DNA of 64,000 nt from ChocPot-Mid sp043804925 (GTDB taxonomy: Bacteria > Bacteroidota > Ignavibacteria > Kapaibacteriales > UBA2268): contig JAZDIP010000059.1 of assembly GCA_043804925.1 (NCBI GenBank), positions 58,324 to 122,323 on the forward strand, in the 5' to 3' direction. This document shows positions 42,219 through 51,643 of this stretch, piece after piece (positions within the stretch are counted from its first letter, which is position 1; every line of letters begins with the position of its first letter). The notes beneath the pieces are model-generated. The model was not told the origin of the DNA. It did not search any database and saw nothing but the letters and a program-made list of their open reading frames with translations. A program made the translations under genes and the position numbers.

Positions 42219-43517
42219 CTAAAATATATGACCATAAATTAAACCGGTTATTGTTGACATAACAATGACTAAAATAACATAAACGCTTGTCTTTTTCCAT
42301 CCAATTACACTTTTGATAACAAGCATATTTGGTAAAGATAAAGCCGGACCTGCAAGTAATAAAGCCAATGCAGGACCTTTCGACATACCGCTGCCTATTA
42401 AACCTTGCAATATAGGAATTTCCGTCAAAGTGGCAAAATACATAAATGCACCTACAATGGAAGCAAACAGGTTTGAAAACAAGGTATTATCACCAACTGA
42501 CGAACTTATCCATTCGGAAGGAATGATTCCCTCATTCCCCGGTCTGCCCAAGGCAAAACCTGCCACCAAAACACCATAAAAAAGTAATGGCATAATTTGC
42601 TTCGCAAAATCCCATGATGCAGTAAACCAAGATTCTCCTTCACCCTCACTTGTTGAGGTCGCATAGGATAATCCAAGTATAGCAACAATAAAAGCAATAA
42701 TCGGCTGATTATTAAAAATTATTCCAAGAATTATAACCGGAATCGAAACTATTATCAACTTCTTTTTGTCAATATCGAACCAGAATATTAAAGCCATGAG
42801 CAATCCAACTGAAAATATTCCTGTTATAAACCATTTTACCGAAAAAATTGAAGTCATAATTGTTGAAGAATTGCCGGGATTTGCCCAATTTGAGAAAACC
42901 AATATCCCAACCATCAAACCAAAGTAAACGGCATTTTTCCATAATGGGCGGGTAATTTTTTCTTCAGGCATTGCTATTTGACCGTTCGCTTTTTCAAGTT
43001 CCTCCTTGCGAAAAATGAATTGCATTAGAATACCAATAATAATGCTGAATACTATTGCACCAATTCCGCGGGCAAGACCCATTTCTATTCCCAAGACATT
43101 TGCAGTAAGAACGACAGCCATTACATTAATTGCAGGACCTGAATATAAAAATGTTGTTGCTGGTCCTAATCCTGCTCCCATTCTGTAAATTCCGGCAAAC
43201 AACGGTAATACTGTGCAGGAACAAACTGCAAGAATCCCTCCTGAAACGGAAGCAACTCCATAAGCCAAAATCTTGTTTGCCTTTGCTCCTAGGTATTTCA
43301 TTACGGATTGTTGGCTGATAAATACGCTTATTGCTCCCGCTATAAAAAATGCAGGGATTAAACATAGTATAACATGTTCCTGAGCGTACCATTGTGTTAA
43401 ATATAATGCTTCGAAAACAGCGTTGTCAAATCGTATATTTCCAATTGGCAGGTAGAAGAAGCCCAAAAAGACAATAGCTATTACCAGCAATATTTTCCAC
43501 TCGTTTTTCCAATCCAT
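42219..43517 (-). CDS. ArsP/DUF318-family permease
   Basis: The 432-residue polytopic membrane protein has CSCTVLPLFAGIYRMGAGLGP (C99 and C101) and YSGPAINVMAVVLTA, the diagnostic N-terminal repeat of the ArsP_1/permease family. The second half repeats the fold (ATLTEIPILQGLIGSGMSKGP, LLLAGPALSLPNML). Family members export methylated or aromatic arsenicals, or Cu/Zn. The ArsR gene and two thioredoxin-like neighbours favour an arsenical or thiol-reactive substrate. Confidence 0.88.
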   Translation of the reverse strand: MDWKNEWKILLVIAIVFLGFFYLPIGNIRFDNAVFEALYLTQWYAQEHVILCLIPAFFIAGAISVFISQQSVMKYLGAKANKILAYGVASVSGGILAVCSCTVLPLFAGIYRMGAGLGPATTFLYSGPAINVMAVVLTANVLGIEMGLARGIGAIVFSIIIGILMQFIFRKEELEKANGQIAMPEEKITRPLWKNAVYFGLMVGILVFSNWANPGNSSTIMTSIFSVKWFITGIFSVGLLMALIFWFDIDKKKLIIVSIPVIILGIIFNNQPIIAFIVAILGLSYATSTSEGEGESWFTASWDFAKQIMPLLFYGVLVAGFALGRPGNEGIIPSEWISSSVGDNTLFSNLFASIVGAFMYFATLTEIPILQGLIGSGMSKGPALALLLAGPALSLPNMLVIKSVIGWKKTSVYVILVIVMSTITGLIYGHIF

Positions 43518-43529
43518 AATTAACCTTTC

Positions 43530-44015
43530 TTAAAATCTCGTATCCGATTTGATATTTTTTAAATCTACATCATCAGGGAGCCATCCGTTATTTGCATCCT
43601 GAAAAATATCAAACCTTGGAACATAAGGTTTTATATCGAGTAAGGGTGTGCCGTCCAACATATCAACATTTCCGACGATTAATTCATTACCTTTAACTTC
43701 TAGCAATCTCACAATAGATAAGCCAATAGGATTCGGTCTCGAAGGAGCACGTGTTGCGAATATTCCCCTTTCCTTATTATCTAGAAATGGCTTAACTTTA
43801 ATTTTTTTCTGTTGAATCTGATGGAAATGATACAACAAAAATAAGTGGCTGAATAATGAAACACTATCAAATCCTTCGATGTATTCATCAAATATCGTGA
43901 TTTTACCAATTGCTTCAGATGCTTTCGGTTGAATTGGCATATTTTCAAGATTAATAAAAGGAGTGTTGATAATGCCAATGTAATTAAATTCGATTTTCTT
44001 GTTTCCTGTTTCCAT
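43530..44015 (-). CDS. TrmO/TsaA-like SAM-dependent methyltransferase in an ars-type operon
   Basis: The 161-residue protein has the beta-barrel core of TrmO: YIGIINTPFINLENMPIQP near the start, then FDSVSLFSHLFLLYHFH, IFATRAPSRPNPIGLSIVRL (the SAM/RNA signature RxPxRPNPIG) and LDIKPYVPRFD. Genuine TrmO methylates t6A37 of tRNA-Thr and is about 235 aa in E. coli, with a C-terminal domain that is absent here. The location, 12 bp before the permease and behind ArsR, hints at a recruited role with metalloids. This is inference from context only. Confidence 0.82.
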   Translation of the reverse strand: METGNKKIEFNYIGIINTPFINLENMPIQPKASEAIGKITIFDEYIEGFDSVSLFSHLFLLYHFHQIQQKKIKVKPFLDNKERGIFATRAPSRPNPIGLSIVRLLEVKGNELIVGNVDMLDGTPLLDIKPYVPRFDIFQDANNGWLPDDVDLKNIKSDTRF

Positions 44016-44061
44016 TATTAATATATATCTCTTTAAATCTACATTCTGTAATTGTATTAAA

Positions 44062-44373
44062 TTAAAACTTAATTTTCCTTAGATTTTTTATTTTTTGACC
44101 GACAACTTTTTCCGCAATATCGAGAATATCGAATATTTTTATATCCGTTACTTTGTAATTTACGCGTAAACCTTCCTTCCATGAAACGATAATTCCTGCA
44201 TTTTCCAAACTTTTTAAATGACGGGACAGGTTTGACTGTTCCAAACCAAGCAAGGGCATTAGCTCGCAATTGCATAAAATCTTCTTGCGTAAGGATTTTA
44301 GAATCCTGATTCTATTAGGATGGCTGATTGCAGAAAGAATTTCTGACTGCATATCTTCTTTTGTTTTTTTCAT
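44062..44373 (-). CDS. ArsR-family winged-helix repressor
   Basis: The 103-residue regulator reads ILSAISHPNRIRILKSL, then a KILCNCEL segment with a C-x-C pair (C34, C36) just ahead of the recognition helix LEQSNLSRHLKSLENAG. That Cys pair sits where arsenite-type ArsR repressors bind As(III)/Sb(III) by thiols. It is the first gene of the leftward operon and probably its repressor, released by metalloid binding. Confidence 0.9.
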   Translation of the reverse strand: MKKTKEDMQSEILSAISHPNRIRILKSLRKKILCNCELMPLLGLEQSNLSRHLKSLENAGIIVSWKEGLRVNYKVTDIKIFDILDIAEKVVGQKIKNLRKIKF

Positions 44374-44449
44374 ATATTTAGTTCCATTTACGACTTATTT
44401 ACTACATGAGCATAAACTCATATACTAAAATAGGAAAATTTACTTAATT

Positions 44450-44465
44450 ATCAAATATTTTTGAA
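44450..44465 (-). promoter_or_regulatory. Possible operator upstream of arsR
   Basis: ATCAAATATTTTTGAA contains TCAAA/TTTGA inverted half-sites 4 bases apart, 77 bp upstream of the arsR start. ATGAG/CTCAT (44406-44421) is a second, closer candidate. Either could be the ArsR box; neither matches a consensus I can confirm. Confidence 0.22.
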
Positions 44466-44533
44466 GAATTTTTATTTTCCTAATACCTTTAATAATTATG
44501 GTTATTCATTATTTAATGTGGGTAAAATTGAAA

Positions 44534-44637
44534 AGATTGCTTCGTCATTTCATTCCTCGCAATGACCGGTTATTTAGGTTTTTGTCCGCAGGACAGCAAC
44601 AACAAACATCGTCATTGCGAACAAAGTGAAGCAATCT
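44534..44637. repeat. Inverted pair of the GATTGCTTCGT...CGCAATGAC repeat
   Basis: AGATTGCTTCGTCATT...CGCAATGACC (44534-44567) recurs as its reverse complement GTCATTGCG...GAAGCAATCT (44611-44637), enclosing TTGTCCGCAGGACA, itself a hairpin. Other single copies are at about 1727 and 51644. The gap 44374-44813 contains no gene besides this. Confidence 0.8.
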
Positions 44638-44758
44638 TAAGTTATTTAGTGAATTTGAAGTTTAAACTAAAAACAACTTTTCTTATTAGAATTTATTTTT
44701 GCTGGAAACATGAACCTAGAAATACCCACTTCATTTAGCGAAGAACCATAATTTTCAA

Positions 44759-44793
44759 TTGTTGACTGTCGACTACCGACTATCGACTATTGA
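44759..44793. repeat. Heptamer array (CTATCGA type) before tsaE
   Basis: TTGTTGA, CTGTCGA, CTACCGA, CTATCGA, CTATTGA are in register, then a T-run. Same word family as 40764-40833 and 51992-52040. Confidence 0.85.
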
Positions 44794-44813
44794 CTTTTTT
44801 TGTATTTTTGAAT

Positions 44814-45272
44814 ATGATGAAAATGAAAATTACAACTAATAATGAGCAGGAAACAATTGATGCAGGATACAATTTTGCAAAAGATCTTGAATTATCAGAT
44901 ATTGTTCTGCTATACGGTGATTTAGGGGCAGGAAAAACCGAATTTTGTAAAGGGATTTGCCGATATTTCGAAGTGAAAGGCACAGTAACGAGTCCTACTT
45001 TTACAATTATAAATCAATATAGCGGTATTAAAGATGATTGGGATTTTACAATCTATCACATTGACCTATACCGTATTAAAAATCAAAAGGAAATAGAAGA
45101 AATTGGATTAAGTGAGTTTCTTTATGATGAATATTCTATTAAGTTAGTTGAGTGGCCCGAAAAAAACAAAGCGACATATCCTGAAAATGTTTTTCGAGTT
45201 AAATTCTTATTTGTACCAAAAGATAAAAATAAAAGAAGAATTGAAATCGGAAAAAATCAGAAAGTAAAATGA
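44814..45272 (+). CDS. tsaE: tRNA threonylcarbamoyladenosine biosynthesis ATPase TsaE
   Basis: TsaE is the ATPase that drives cycles of the TsaB-TsaD complex making t6A37 on ANN-decoding tRNAs. From the ATG at 44814 (the first of three clustered ATGs; the track-length start at 44790 is not ATG-led) the protein has 152 residues. P-loop YGDLGAGKTEF is at 34-44, SPTFTIINQY the switch region, and YHIDLYRI and LVEWPEKN the family signatures. It is essential in most bacteria. The start lies about 20 bp after a heptamer array. Confidence 0.92.
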   Translation: MMKMKITTNNEQETIDAGYNFAKDLELSDIVLLYGDLGAGKTEFCKGICRYFEVKGTVTSPTFTIINQYSGIKDDWDFTIYHIDLYRIKNQKEIEEIGLSEFLYDEYSIKLVEWPEKNKATYPENVFRVKFLFVPKDKNKRRIEIGKNQKVK

Positions 45273-45296
45273 AAATTTATCCTATCGGTAACAAAA

Positions 45297-46565
45297 TTAA
45301 AATTCACTTCTTAAGGGTTTGAACCACGTTTCACCTATGCTTATGTCAATTGACAACCTGCCATAGTATTCATTAACCAAACCTGAAGAAGACATTCCCC
45401 TGTTGCCAAATGTTATTGTAGCATCTATTATCGAAGTACCAACAACCGGAATATTCATACCAAACGAAGCATATATATCGTTTATCTGATTGTCTTTGAC
45501 CTGATAATACAATTGTTTGAGTCCAATACCAAAATTGTATGTAATTTTATCTGCAAAATTTGCACCTGAACTTGGATTCCCCAGCCGCGAAACACCTAAA
45601 GAGTAAACTAACATGTTTTTGTATTTTGTGTCCGGTCCCGGATTATAATTTATGCCATCTAACTGATACAGCTTTAAATCAGCTCCAATTCTAAATTTAC
45701 CGAGCAAATATGAAGCTCCGGCACCATAAGCATTTGGGGATGATACTGCATTTGAATTTGTGTAGGTAGTATCTGTGTTGAAACTTGAATTATATATCTG
45801 TTCCTGGTCAAATTCAAGATTAGCGTGCTGTTCGGTAAACAAACCGACATAAAAATTTCTCAAAGGTTCGTAAAGTAAACCAAAACGAAAGCCGTATCCG
45901 TTAAACTTATTTTCAGTTTTATTTTCGACAACAAAGAAATTATCGTCATTGAAAGCTGTAGTTATGGAAGATTTGATTACCCCAAAGGTTGCGAATCCTG
46001 AAATCCCAACCGAAAGCTCATCAATTATTTCAACTGATGCACCAATATATCCTGTGGATATTCCGCCTATACCTTGATATAAAGAAGTACCGGTTACTTC
46101 CAATCCTTCGAAATTTACTTCCAAGGGAACTTCAATCAAATAATTAACATTGCTGTATGGATTTATCCCAAAACTAACAGCAAGCCCCATACCTGTATCA
46201 ATGACAAATACACTTGAAAGTGTACTGATTTTCCCATTGTTCTGTAATAGAACATTGTCTTTTTCATCCTGAATAAAATGTTGATTAAATTTATATCCCG
46301 TTAAAAGCCGGGTTTTAGATAATTTTGACCAGACAGCCGGATTGAGTGAATTAATGGAGTGTTCCGTTGGAAATGCAATTGAAGTGCCTGCAAGCCCTTC
46401 GTATGCGGCTCCGGGACTAATCTCAATATCTCCTAAACCAAAAATGGAGTAGTTGGAACCACCCTGTGAAATTAAAAGTTGGGTATTAATAATGAAAATA
46501 AATATCAGCAAAGCAAGATTAGCTCTCCGTTTACATGATATAAATATTTTAATATTCTTCCTCAA
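45297..46565 (-). CDS. Outer-membrane beta-barrel protein
   Basis: The 422-residue product has a signal sequence (LALLIFIFIINTQLLIS-Q) and then SNYSIFGLGDIEISPGAAYEGLAGTS, an opening shared by FadL/PorV-like barrels and DUF-type FCB outer-membrane proteins. Long alternating strands follow, ending ISIGETWFKPLRSEF. The exact family is not certain. It lies 43 bp after the DNRLRE-type lipoprotein gene and is likely co-transcribed with it. Confidence 0.68.
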   Translation of the reverse strand: MRKNIKIFISCKRRANLALLIFIFIINTQLLISQGGSNYSIFGLGDIEISPGAAYEGLAGTSIAFPTEHSINSLNPAVWSKLSKTRLLTGYKFNQHFIQDEKDNVLLQNNGKISTLSSVFVIDTGMGLAVSFGINPYSNVNYLIEVPLEVNFEGLEVTGTSLYQGIGGISTGYIGASVEIIDELSVGISGFATFGVIKSSITTAFNDDNFFVVENKTENKFNGYGFRFGLLYEPLRNFYVGLFTEQHANLEFDQEQIYNSSFNTDTTYTNSNAVSSPNAYGAGASYLLGKFRIGADLKLYQLDGINYNPGPDTKYKNMLVYSLGVSRLGNPSSGANFADKITYNFGIGLKQLYYQVKDNQINDIYASFGMNIPVVGTSIIDATITFGNRGMSSSGLVNEYYGRLSIDISIGETWFKPLRSEF

Positions 46566-46594
46566 CTCAATCCTTTTTTTAACTTATCAAACAT

Positions 46595-46611
46595 CTATTG
46601 ACCATTAACTA
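46595..46611. repeat. Short heptamer run containing a stop codon
   Basis: CTATTGA, CCATTAA, then CTA, which is the minus-strand TAG of the lipoprotein gene. The words are those of the arrays at 44759 and 51992. Confidence 0.5.
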
Positions 46612-47868
46612 CTTCCCAATCCTGGAATAAATAATCTTCAAAACAGGCCTTTTCGTGCTGTCCTGTTCATTAGGTCCGTAAAAAGTTAATTTATCAAATT
46701 CCCATCTTTCATTTTGGGCCCCTTCGGGATGAAAAACCAATACTCCTTTGCCCGTTCCCCTATTCCATGTTTCAACTGCGGAAGTTATACTTGAGAAAAA
46801 GAATTTATCTCCCACTAATTCAGCATAATAAGACCTTAAGAATTCATCACCGTCGTACAAAGATGTGTCAGAAGGCAATTCCGCTAATAATGTTGAATCC
46901 ATGGGATAATTACCTTTTATAACATTCTCCCGGTTTAAAGTCAACTCAAACTGCGCTGAATGAATAGATGACTTTGCCGGTATCATACTCAAATCAAAGT
47001 ATAATAATCCTCTTAAAGATAATGCTCCTTGTATAATGAAATCATTTTTATCGTAGTTATCAACTTTGTAAAATGGTTTATCTATTGCCTTCTGTAGGAT
47101 TAATGTATCCTGAAAACCGGCAGTGTCAAGATAAATTACAGTCATTTCCGTTGCATTCATAGTATCGTTTGTCAAACCTGAAAACTGCCGGATTACCATC
47201 GAATTTTCATCAGGTACACAAGCCAACCCCCATACTACTGATGTATCCCCATTTTTAGTGTCATACCATTGCTTTACCCAATCAAGAAACACATTTTTAT
47301 CAATATCAATTTCAATATTATCCATCGAATCTTTTTGGGTTACTGAACCATTAAAAGAACCAACAGGATTCGAGTAATCAATAATATTGAATGTTTCCAA
47401 AGAATCATACGTAGTCAAATTAGACCACCATTCCGTCGCTTTATATATTTTGAAGGACAGAGCATTCGGATTGGTTGAATCACCAAATGTATATCTGTTT
47501 GTATACAGCTTGACTTTACACGAAATAATTTTATCAATAGAATAATTTACAAAAAAGTCATAATCCGAAGAAAGATTTTTGATAGGTTCAGTAAACCTAA
47601 CCATCGAAAGTGCAGTGATACCATTGGCTTTTCCAATGTGAATTACACCTTTATTAATAGTATTTATATGATGTAAAAATGTCGAAGCAGCAATTATCAA
47701 TTCATTAGTTGAAGTGCTTAGTGGATAGATAGTAACCGTATCCTGCAACAAAGCCGAACCCATAAATGTCGGCTCTTCATTGCATGAGTACAAAAAAAGG
47801 ATTGTAACAATAACAAAAGAATACAAAATTATTCTATTAAAAAAACCTAATCTGCCAATTCTATTCAT
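46609..47868 (-). CDS. Surface lipoprotein with DNRLRE-like repeats
   Basis: The 419-residue product has the lipobox FLYSC-N, so it is a predicted lipoprotein. The body has two similar beta domains, the second containing LRGLLYFDLSMIPAKSSIHSA and VETWNRGTGKGVLVF, and ends LKIIYS, as in DNRLRE-type domains thought to be stalk or carbohydrate-binding modules in secreted proteins. Family match is moderate. The stop codon lies in a short heptamer run. Confidence 0.62.
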   Translation of the reverse strand: MNRIGRLGFFNRIILYSFVIVTILFLYSCNEEPTFMGSALLQDTVTIYPLSTSTNELIIAASTFLHHINTINKGVIHIGKANGITALSMVRFTEPIKNLSSDYDFFVNYSIDKIISCKVKLYTNRYTFGDSTNPNALSFKIYKATEWWSNLTTYDSLETFNIIDYSNPVGSFNGSVTQKDSMDNIEIDIDKNVFLDWVKQWYDTKNGDTSVVWGLACVPDENSMVIRQFSGLTNDTMNATEMTVIYLDTAGFQDTLILQKAIDKPFYKVDNYDKNDFIIQGALSLRGLLYFDLSMIPAKSSIHSAQFELTLNRENVIKGNYPMDSTLLAELPSDTSLYDGDEFLRSYYAELVGDKFFFSSITSAVETWNRGTGKGVLVFHPEGAQNERWEFDKLTFYGPNEQDSTKRPVLKIIYSRIGK

Positions 47869-47918
47869 AAAAAAATATCAAATCTTTAAATTCAAACCTA
47901 TTTATAATCTACCATAAA

Positions 47919-47935
47919 CTATTAATAGACGACTA
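47919..47935. repeat. Short heptamer run containing the glgA stop codon
   Basis: CTATTAA, TAGACGA, then CTA (minus-strand TAG of the glycogen synthase gene). Too short to be convincing alone, but it has the same words and stop-codon position as neighbouring cases. Confidence 0.4.
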
Positions 47936-49402
47936 TTTTGTAATTAAACTGTAAATATCATCATATTCAGCTACTCTTTTTTTCCATGAGTAATCCTGAC
48001 TTATGTTGTTAACTGCGATTTTTTCCCAGTCTTCCTTACGCGAATATAGACGAATTGCACGGTTAATTGCTTTTAAAAGGTCTGCAGATTTATAATTCTT
48101 AAATATAAAACCATTACCGGTAAGTTTTTCCTCATTAATATCCGTTACGATATCTTTAAGACCACCCGTTTCACGAACGATGGGTAAAGCTCCGTAAGCC
48201 AGTGAATACAAAGCATTTAGACCACATGGCTCATGCTGGGAAGGAAGCAGGTAAATATCTGCTCCTGCTTCTATTCTATGAGCTAACTCTTCGTTGTAAC
48301 CAAAGCTGACAGCAAATTTATCATTGTATTTCTTTGCTAATGATGTTAACTTTTGTTTTAATCCCGGATTGCCTTCGCCCAAAAGCACAAACTGTACATC
48401 GTCCTTCAGAAAACTTTCAGCCGCCTCGATTACCAAAGGTATTCCTTTTTGGTCGTCCAAACGGGTTATCATTGCGATTAAAGGAACATTTTCTTTTTCT
48501 TCAAGGTTGAATTTCTTCAATACAAAACTCTTGTTGGTTTCCTTAAAGTCCCAAAAATCATTTGAATATTTCTTTTTTAATAATTTATCTTTCGTAGGAT
48601 TCCAATACCATGGGTCAATTCCATTCAATATCCCTTTGAAATTTTTCATTTTTGATAAAATCGCACTTAAACCATTTGTGTATTGAGTATCACTTGTTAT
48701 TTCCTTAGCATAACCCGGGCTGACGGTGGTTACATAATCGGCAAAAGCCAATGCACCTTTAACAAAGTTCATGTTTTTCTTATGAATAAAGTCTTTTTTA
48801 ACCTTTTCGGGTAATCCCGTTTTTGAAAAACTGATTGCAGGGAACTCACCTTGCTCATGGAAATTATGAATAGTAAAAACGAATTTGGTCTTTTTAAATT
48901 CTTCAGGATGCATAATCTTCGCATAAGCAGGAAGTAAAGCGGTTTGCCAGTCATTGCAATGTATAACATCAGGAAACCAGCTTAAAATCAAACATGTCTC
49001 GATTACCGAACGGCAAAAGAACATAAAGCGTTCATCGTTATCAGGATAAGGTTCTCCGGTATTCATGTTTTCGTAAATACCTTTTTTCGAATCAAAATAT
49101 TTATTATTTGTGGTAATATATGCCTGAACTTTGGTTCTCGGATTGTTCATGGATGACGACTTTACCGTAGCAGTATCACTCGATTTTCCAATTGGAATCG
49201 CTATATCACGCAGACGGTTTATCTCATGGATACGGTTCCGCCGCTCGGAAATACATCCGTACTTTGGTATCATAACTCTTATATCGTGACCTAAATCCCT
49301 GACAGCTAAAGGTAAAGAGTAGGATACATCAGCTATACCACCGACCTTTATAAACGGAATTACTTCACTTGTAACGAACAGAATACTTAAAGGTTTAAAC
49401 AT
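47933..49402 (-). CDS. glgA: Glycogen/starch synthase (GT5)
   Basis: It transfers glucose from ADP-glucose (or UDP-glucose) to a growing alpha-1,4-glucan. The 489-residue GT-B enzyme begins SILFVTSEVIPFIKVGGIADV with the nucleotide-sugar motif KVGGIADV (19-26). VIHCNDWQTALLPAYA, YAKEITSD, LNGIDPWYWNPTKD, MITRLDDQKGIPL and SQHEPCGLNALYSLAYG (the catalytic E-x7-E-like region) all match. It stands alone, without other glycogen genes in the window. Confidence 0.94.
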   Translation of the reverse strand: MFKPLSILFVTSEVIPFIKVGGIADVSYSLPLAVRDLGHDIRVMIPKYGCISERRNRIHEINRLRDIAIPIGKSSDTATVKSSSMNNPRTKVQAYITTNNKYFDSKKGIYENMNTGEPYPDNDERFMFFCRSVIETCLILSWFPDVIHCNDWQTALLPAYAKIMHPEEFKKTKFVFTIHNFHEQGEFPAISFSKTGLPEKVKKDFIHKKNMNFVKGALAFADYVTTVSPGYAKEITSDTQYTNGLSAILSKMKNFKGILNGIDPWYWNPTKDKLLKKKYSNDFWDFKETNKSFVLKKFNLEEKENVPLIAMITRLDDQKGIPLVIEAAESFLKDDVQFVLLGEGNPGLKQKLTSLAKKYNDKFAVSFGYNEELAHRIEAGADIYLLPSQHEPCGLNALYSLAYGALPIVRETGGLKDIVTDINEEKLTGNGFIFKNYKSADLLKAINRAIRLYSRKEDWEKIAVNNISQDYSWKKRVAEYDDIYSLITK

Positions 49403-49688
49403 ATTTTTCTAACGTTTAATAATTTATAAACATTTTTAAATCACAAAATTACGAAATTTTTTTGCATTATTAAAAAATTTTACGTTCTTGTTAATTTCTA
49501 ATATGGTTAGGGCATAAAAAAAGAAGATTTTTCACAGGTCAATTATCTCTTATGTTTGGTGACCATTAAACCGGAACTGAAAGACATCAGCGTCAAAAGA
49601 AATTAAATAGATATCAAAAATTTATTATTTTCACTTTTTCCGGAAAAAAGTGTAACATTTGGCATTCTCATGTGTCTTTACATATAAG

Positions 49689-51539
49689 ATGGGAAACATT
49701 ATTAAAATATTATTATCAATCTTACTATTTAGTAATTTGCTTCTGGCACAAAAGGAAGCTAACAATTGGTATTTTGGTTATAAAAACGGATTAACATTTA
49801 ATAAATCCGACACCTGCCTTAATCCTCCATGTCCCATCTATGATGGTAAGCTAACATCTGATGAAGGATTCTCGGCTATTTCAGATAGTAATGGAGAACT
49901 ACTATTTTATGCTGAAGGTGAAAGGGTCTGGAATAGAAATCATGAAATAATGGAAAATGGCGATGGTATTTTTGGACATAAGTCAGCTACTCAATCAACA
50001 TTAATAGTTCCATTACACAATAATCCAGGTTTATATTATTTATTCACAGTTGATGGTATGTTTGTCTCTGATAATTATTGCGGTGAAAAAGGATTTAATT
50101 ATAGCATAATTGATATAAACCAAAATAATGGTCTTGGTAAAGTAACTAATAAAAATATTAATCTCTTACCAGATTGTACAGAGAAACTAGCTGCTGTAAA
50201 AAATATAAATTGTGATAGTTATTGGGTAATTATGCATGAGTGGGAGAACGATGCTTTTTGTGCATATTTGATAAACAAGAGTGGTCTATCTGAACCAATA
50301 ATAAGTAATATTGGTTCAATTCATGGTAATAACGATAGTTGCCAGCAATGTAGAAATAAAGGAGGATTGATGAAGATTTCTTCTTTAGGAAACAAAGTAG
50401 CAGTTGCTATAAATTGTGATGCATTTATAGAAATATTTGATTTTGATAATAAATCCGGAAAACTATCAAATTGTATAATCATCAAAGATGATTTTTTTAA
50501 GAATATTTATGGAATTGAATTTTCACCCGATGGTCAATATTTGTATATTTACAATGGTTATAATGTATTTTCTGATTGTGATGTAACTGGTATTTATCAA
50601 TATAATATTTCATATAAAAACATAGATGAAATATTGAATTCAAAATGTAAAGTTAAAAATTTATGCTGGTCAAGTGCAGGAATGCAATTAGGCCCAGACG
50701 GGAAATTATATATAGCATATTGGATGAAACCAAAATATACAATTGATATAATTGAAAAACCAAATGAGAAATGTCCTGATTGCAACTTTAAAAGTGATGC
50801 CATAAATTTACAACATGAAACTTATGGTGGTTTCCCAAATTTCATTTCTTCCTATTTCGCAAAAAATCAAGTTTCATTACCAGATACAATAGCAAAGGTC
50901 GGTAACGAAATTTCCATACCAATTACCATTAACATTAATTGTGCTTGTGTTGTTAATGATTCGGGCTATTTTTATAAAGCCGAAATCGAATACGACGCAA
51001 CTTTTTTCTATCCATATTTCAGCCCGATTATAACTGGAAACAAAGTAGTCAATGGTCAACGAATTTTAACTTTGGAAGGCGAGTTCAAACCGGAAACGCT
51101 GGAAACAATTGTTGCCGAAATCTCGGGTCTTGTTTTGTTAGGTAAAGACACAAAGACACCATTAAAAATAAACAAATTTGAAATTTTAAATTCGGATATA
51201 AATATTGAAACACAGGACGGGAGTTTGGAAATCTACGGAGTTTGCCAGCCGGAATTGAGTCAGATTGAATTATTGGAACCATTAAGAGTGGATTTAACAC
51301 CAAATCCTGCTGAGGATTTAGTTAAACTCAGCTTTCATACAATTATTGAAAATGATGTAAGAATCTCTTTTTCAAACTATATGGGCAACACCGTAAAAGA
51401 ATTTAATTTGAATGTTGATGTATTACAAAAGACAAACGAAGCAGAACTTGATGTTTTGGATTTGCCATCCGGACTTTATTTCGCAACAATAAGAGCCGGC
51501 GGGCAGATACAGACGGAGAAAATCCTCATTCTTCGGTAG
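49689..51539 (+). CDS. Secreted T9SS cargo protein of the NNWYFG type
   Basis: The ATG at 49689 gives a signal peptide (IIKILLSILLFSNLLLA-Q); the longer frame begins at a TTG and is not supported. The mature protein starts EANNWYFGYKNGLTFN, an opening seen in gliding-motility-like and PKD-containing T9SS proteins, followed by propeller-like segments (IEFSPDGQYLYIYNG, GMQLGPDGKLYIAYW). A C-terminal sorting domain follows (VDLTPNPAEDLVKLSF ... SGLYFATIRAGG). It has many Cys, probably as extracellular disulfides. The gap 49403-49688 shows only AT-rich promoter-like DNA. A heptamer array starts 3 bases after the stop. Confidence 0.76.
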   Translation: MGNIIKILLSILLFSNLLLAQKEANNWYFGYKNGLTFNKSDTCLNPPCPIYDGKLTSDEGFSAISDSNGELLFYAEGERVWNRNHEIMENGDGIFGHKSATQSTLIVPLHNNPGLYYLFTVDGMFVSDNYCGEKGFNYSIIDINQNNGLGKVTNKNINLLPDCTEKLAAVKNINCDSYWVIMHEWENDAFCAYLINKSGLSEPIISNIGSIHGNNDSCQQCRNKGGLMKISSLGNKVAVAINCDAFIEIFDFDNKSGKLSNCIIIKDDFFKNIYGIEFSPDGQYLYIYNGYNVFSDCDVTGIYQYNISYKNIDEILNSKCKVKNLCWSSAGMQLGPDGKLYIAYWMKPKYTIDIIEKPNEKCPDCNFKSDAINLQHETYGGFPNFISSYFAKNQVSLPDTIAKVGNEISIPITININCACVVNDSGYFYKAEIEYDATFFYPYFSPIITGNKVVNGQRILTLEGEFKPETLETIVAEISGLVLLGKDTKTPLKINKFEILNSDINIETQDGSLEIYGVCQPELSQIELLEPLRVDLTPNPAEDLVKLSFHTIIENDVRISFSNYMGNTVKEFNLNVDVLQKTNEAELDVLDLPSGLYFATIRAGGQIQTEKILILR

Positions 51540-51541
51540 TG

Positions 51542-51612
51542 TTAAGTGTTGGGTGTTGAGTGTTGGGTGTTAAGTGTTGAATTCTAAATTCTAAATTCTA
51601 AATTTTAAATTG
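51542..51612. repeat. Heptamer array right after a T9SS gene
   Basis: TTAAGTG, TTGGGTG, TTGAGTG, TTGGGTG, TTAAGTG, then (after one 8-mer) TAAATTC, TAAATTC, TAAATTT, TAAATTG. The base composition shifts midway while the period is retained. Confidence 0.88.
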
Positions 51613-51643
51613 ATTTTAAATTGGAATTTTTAAATTTTAATTT

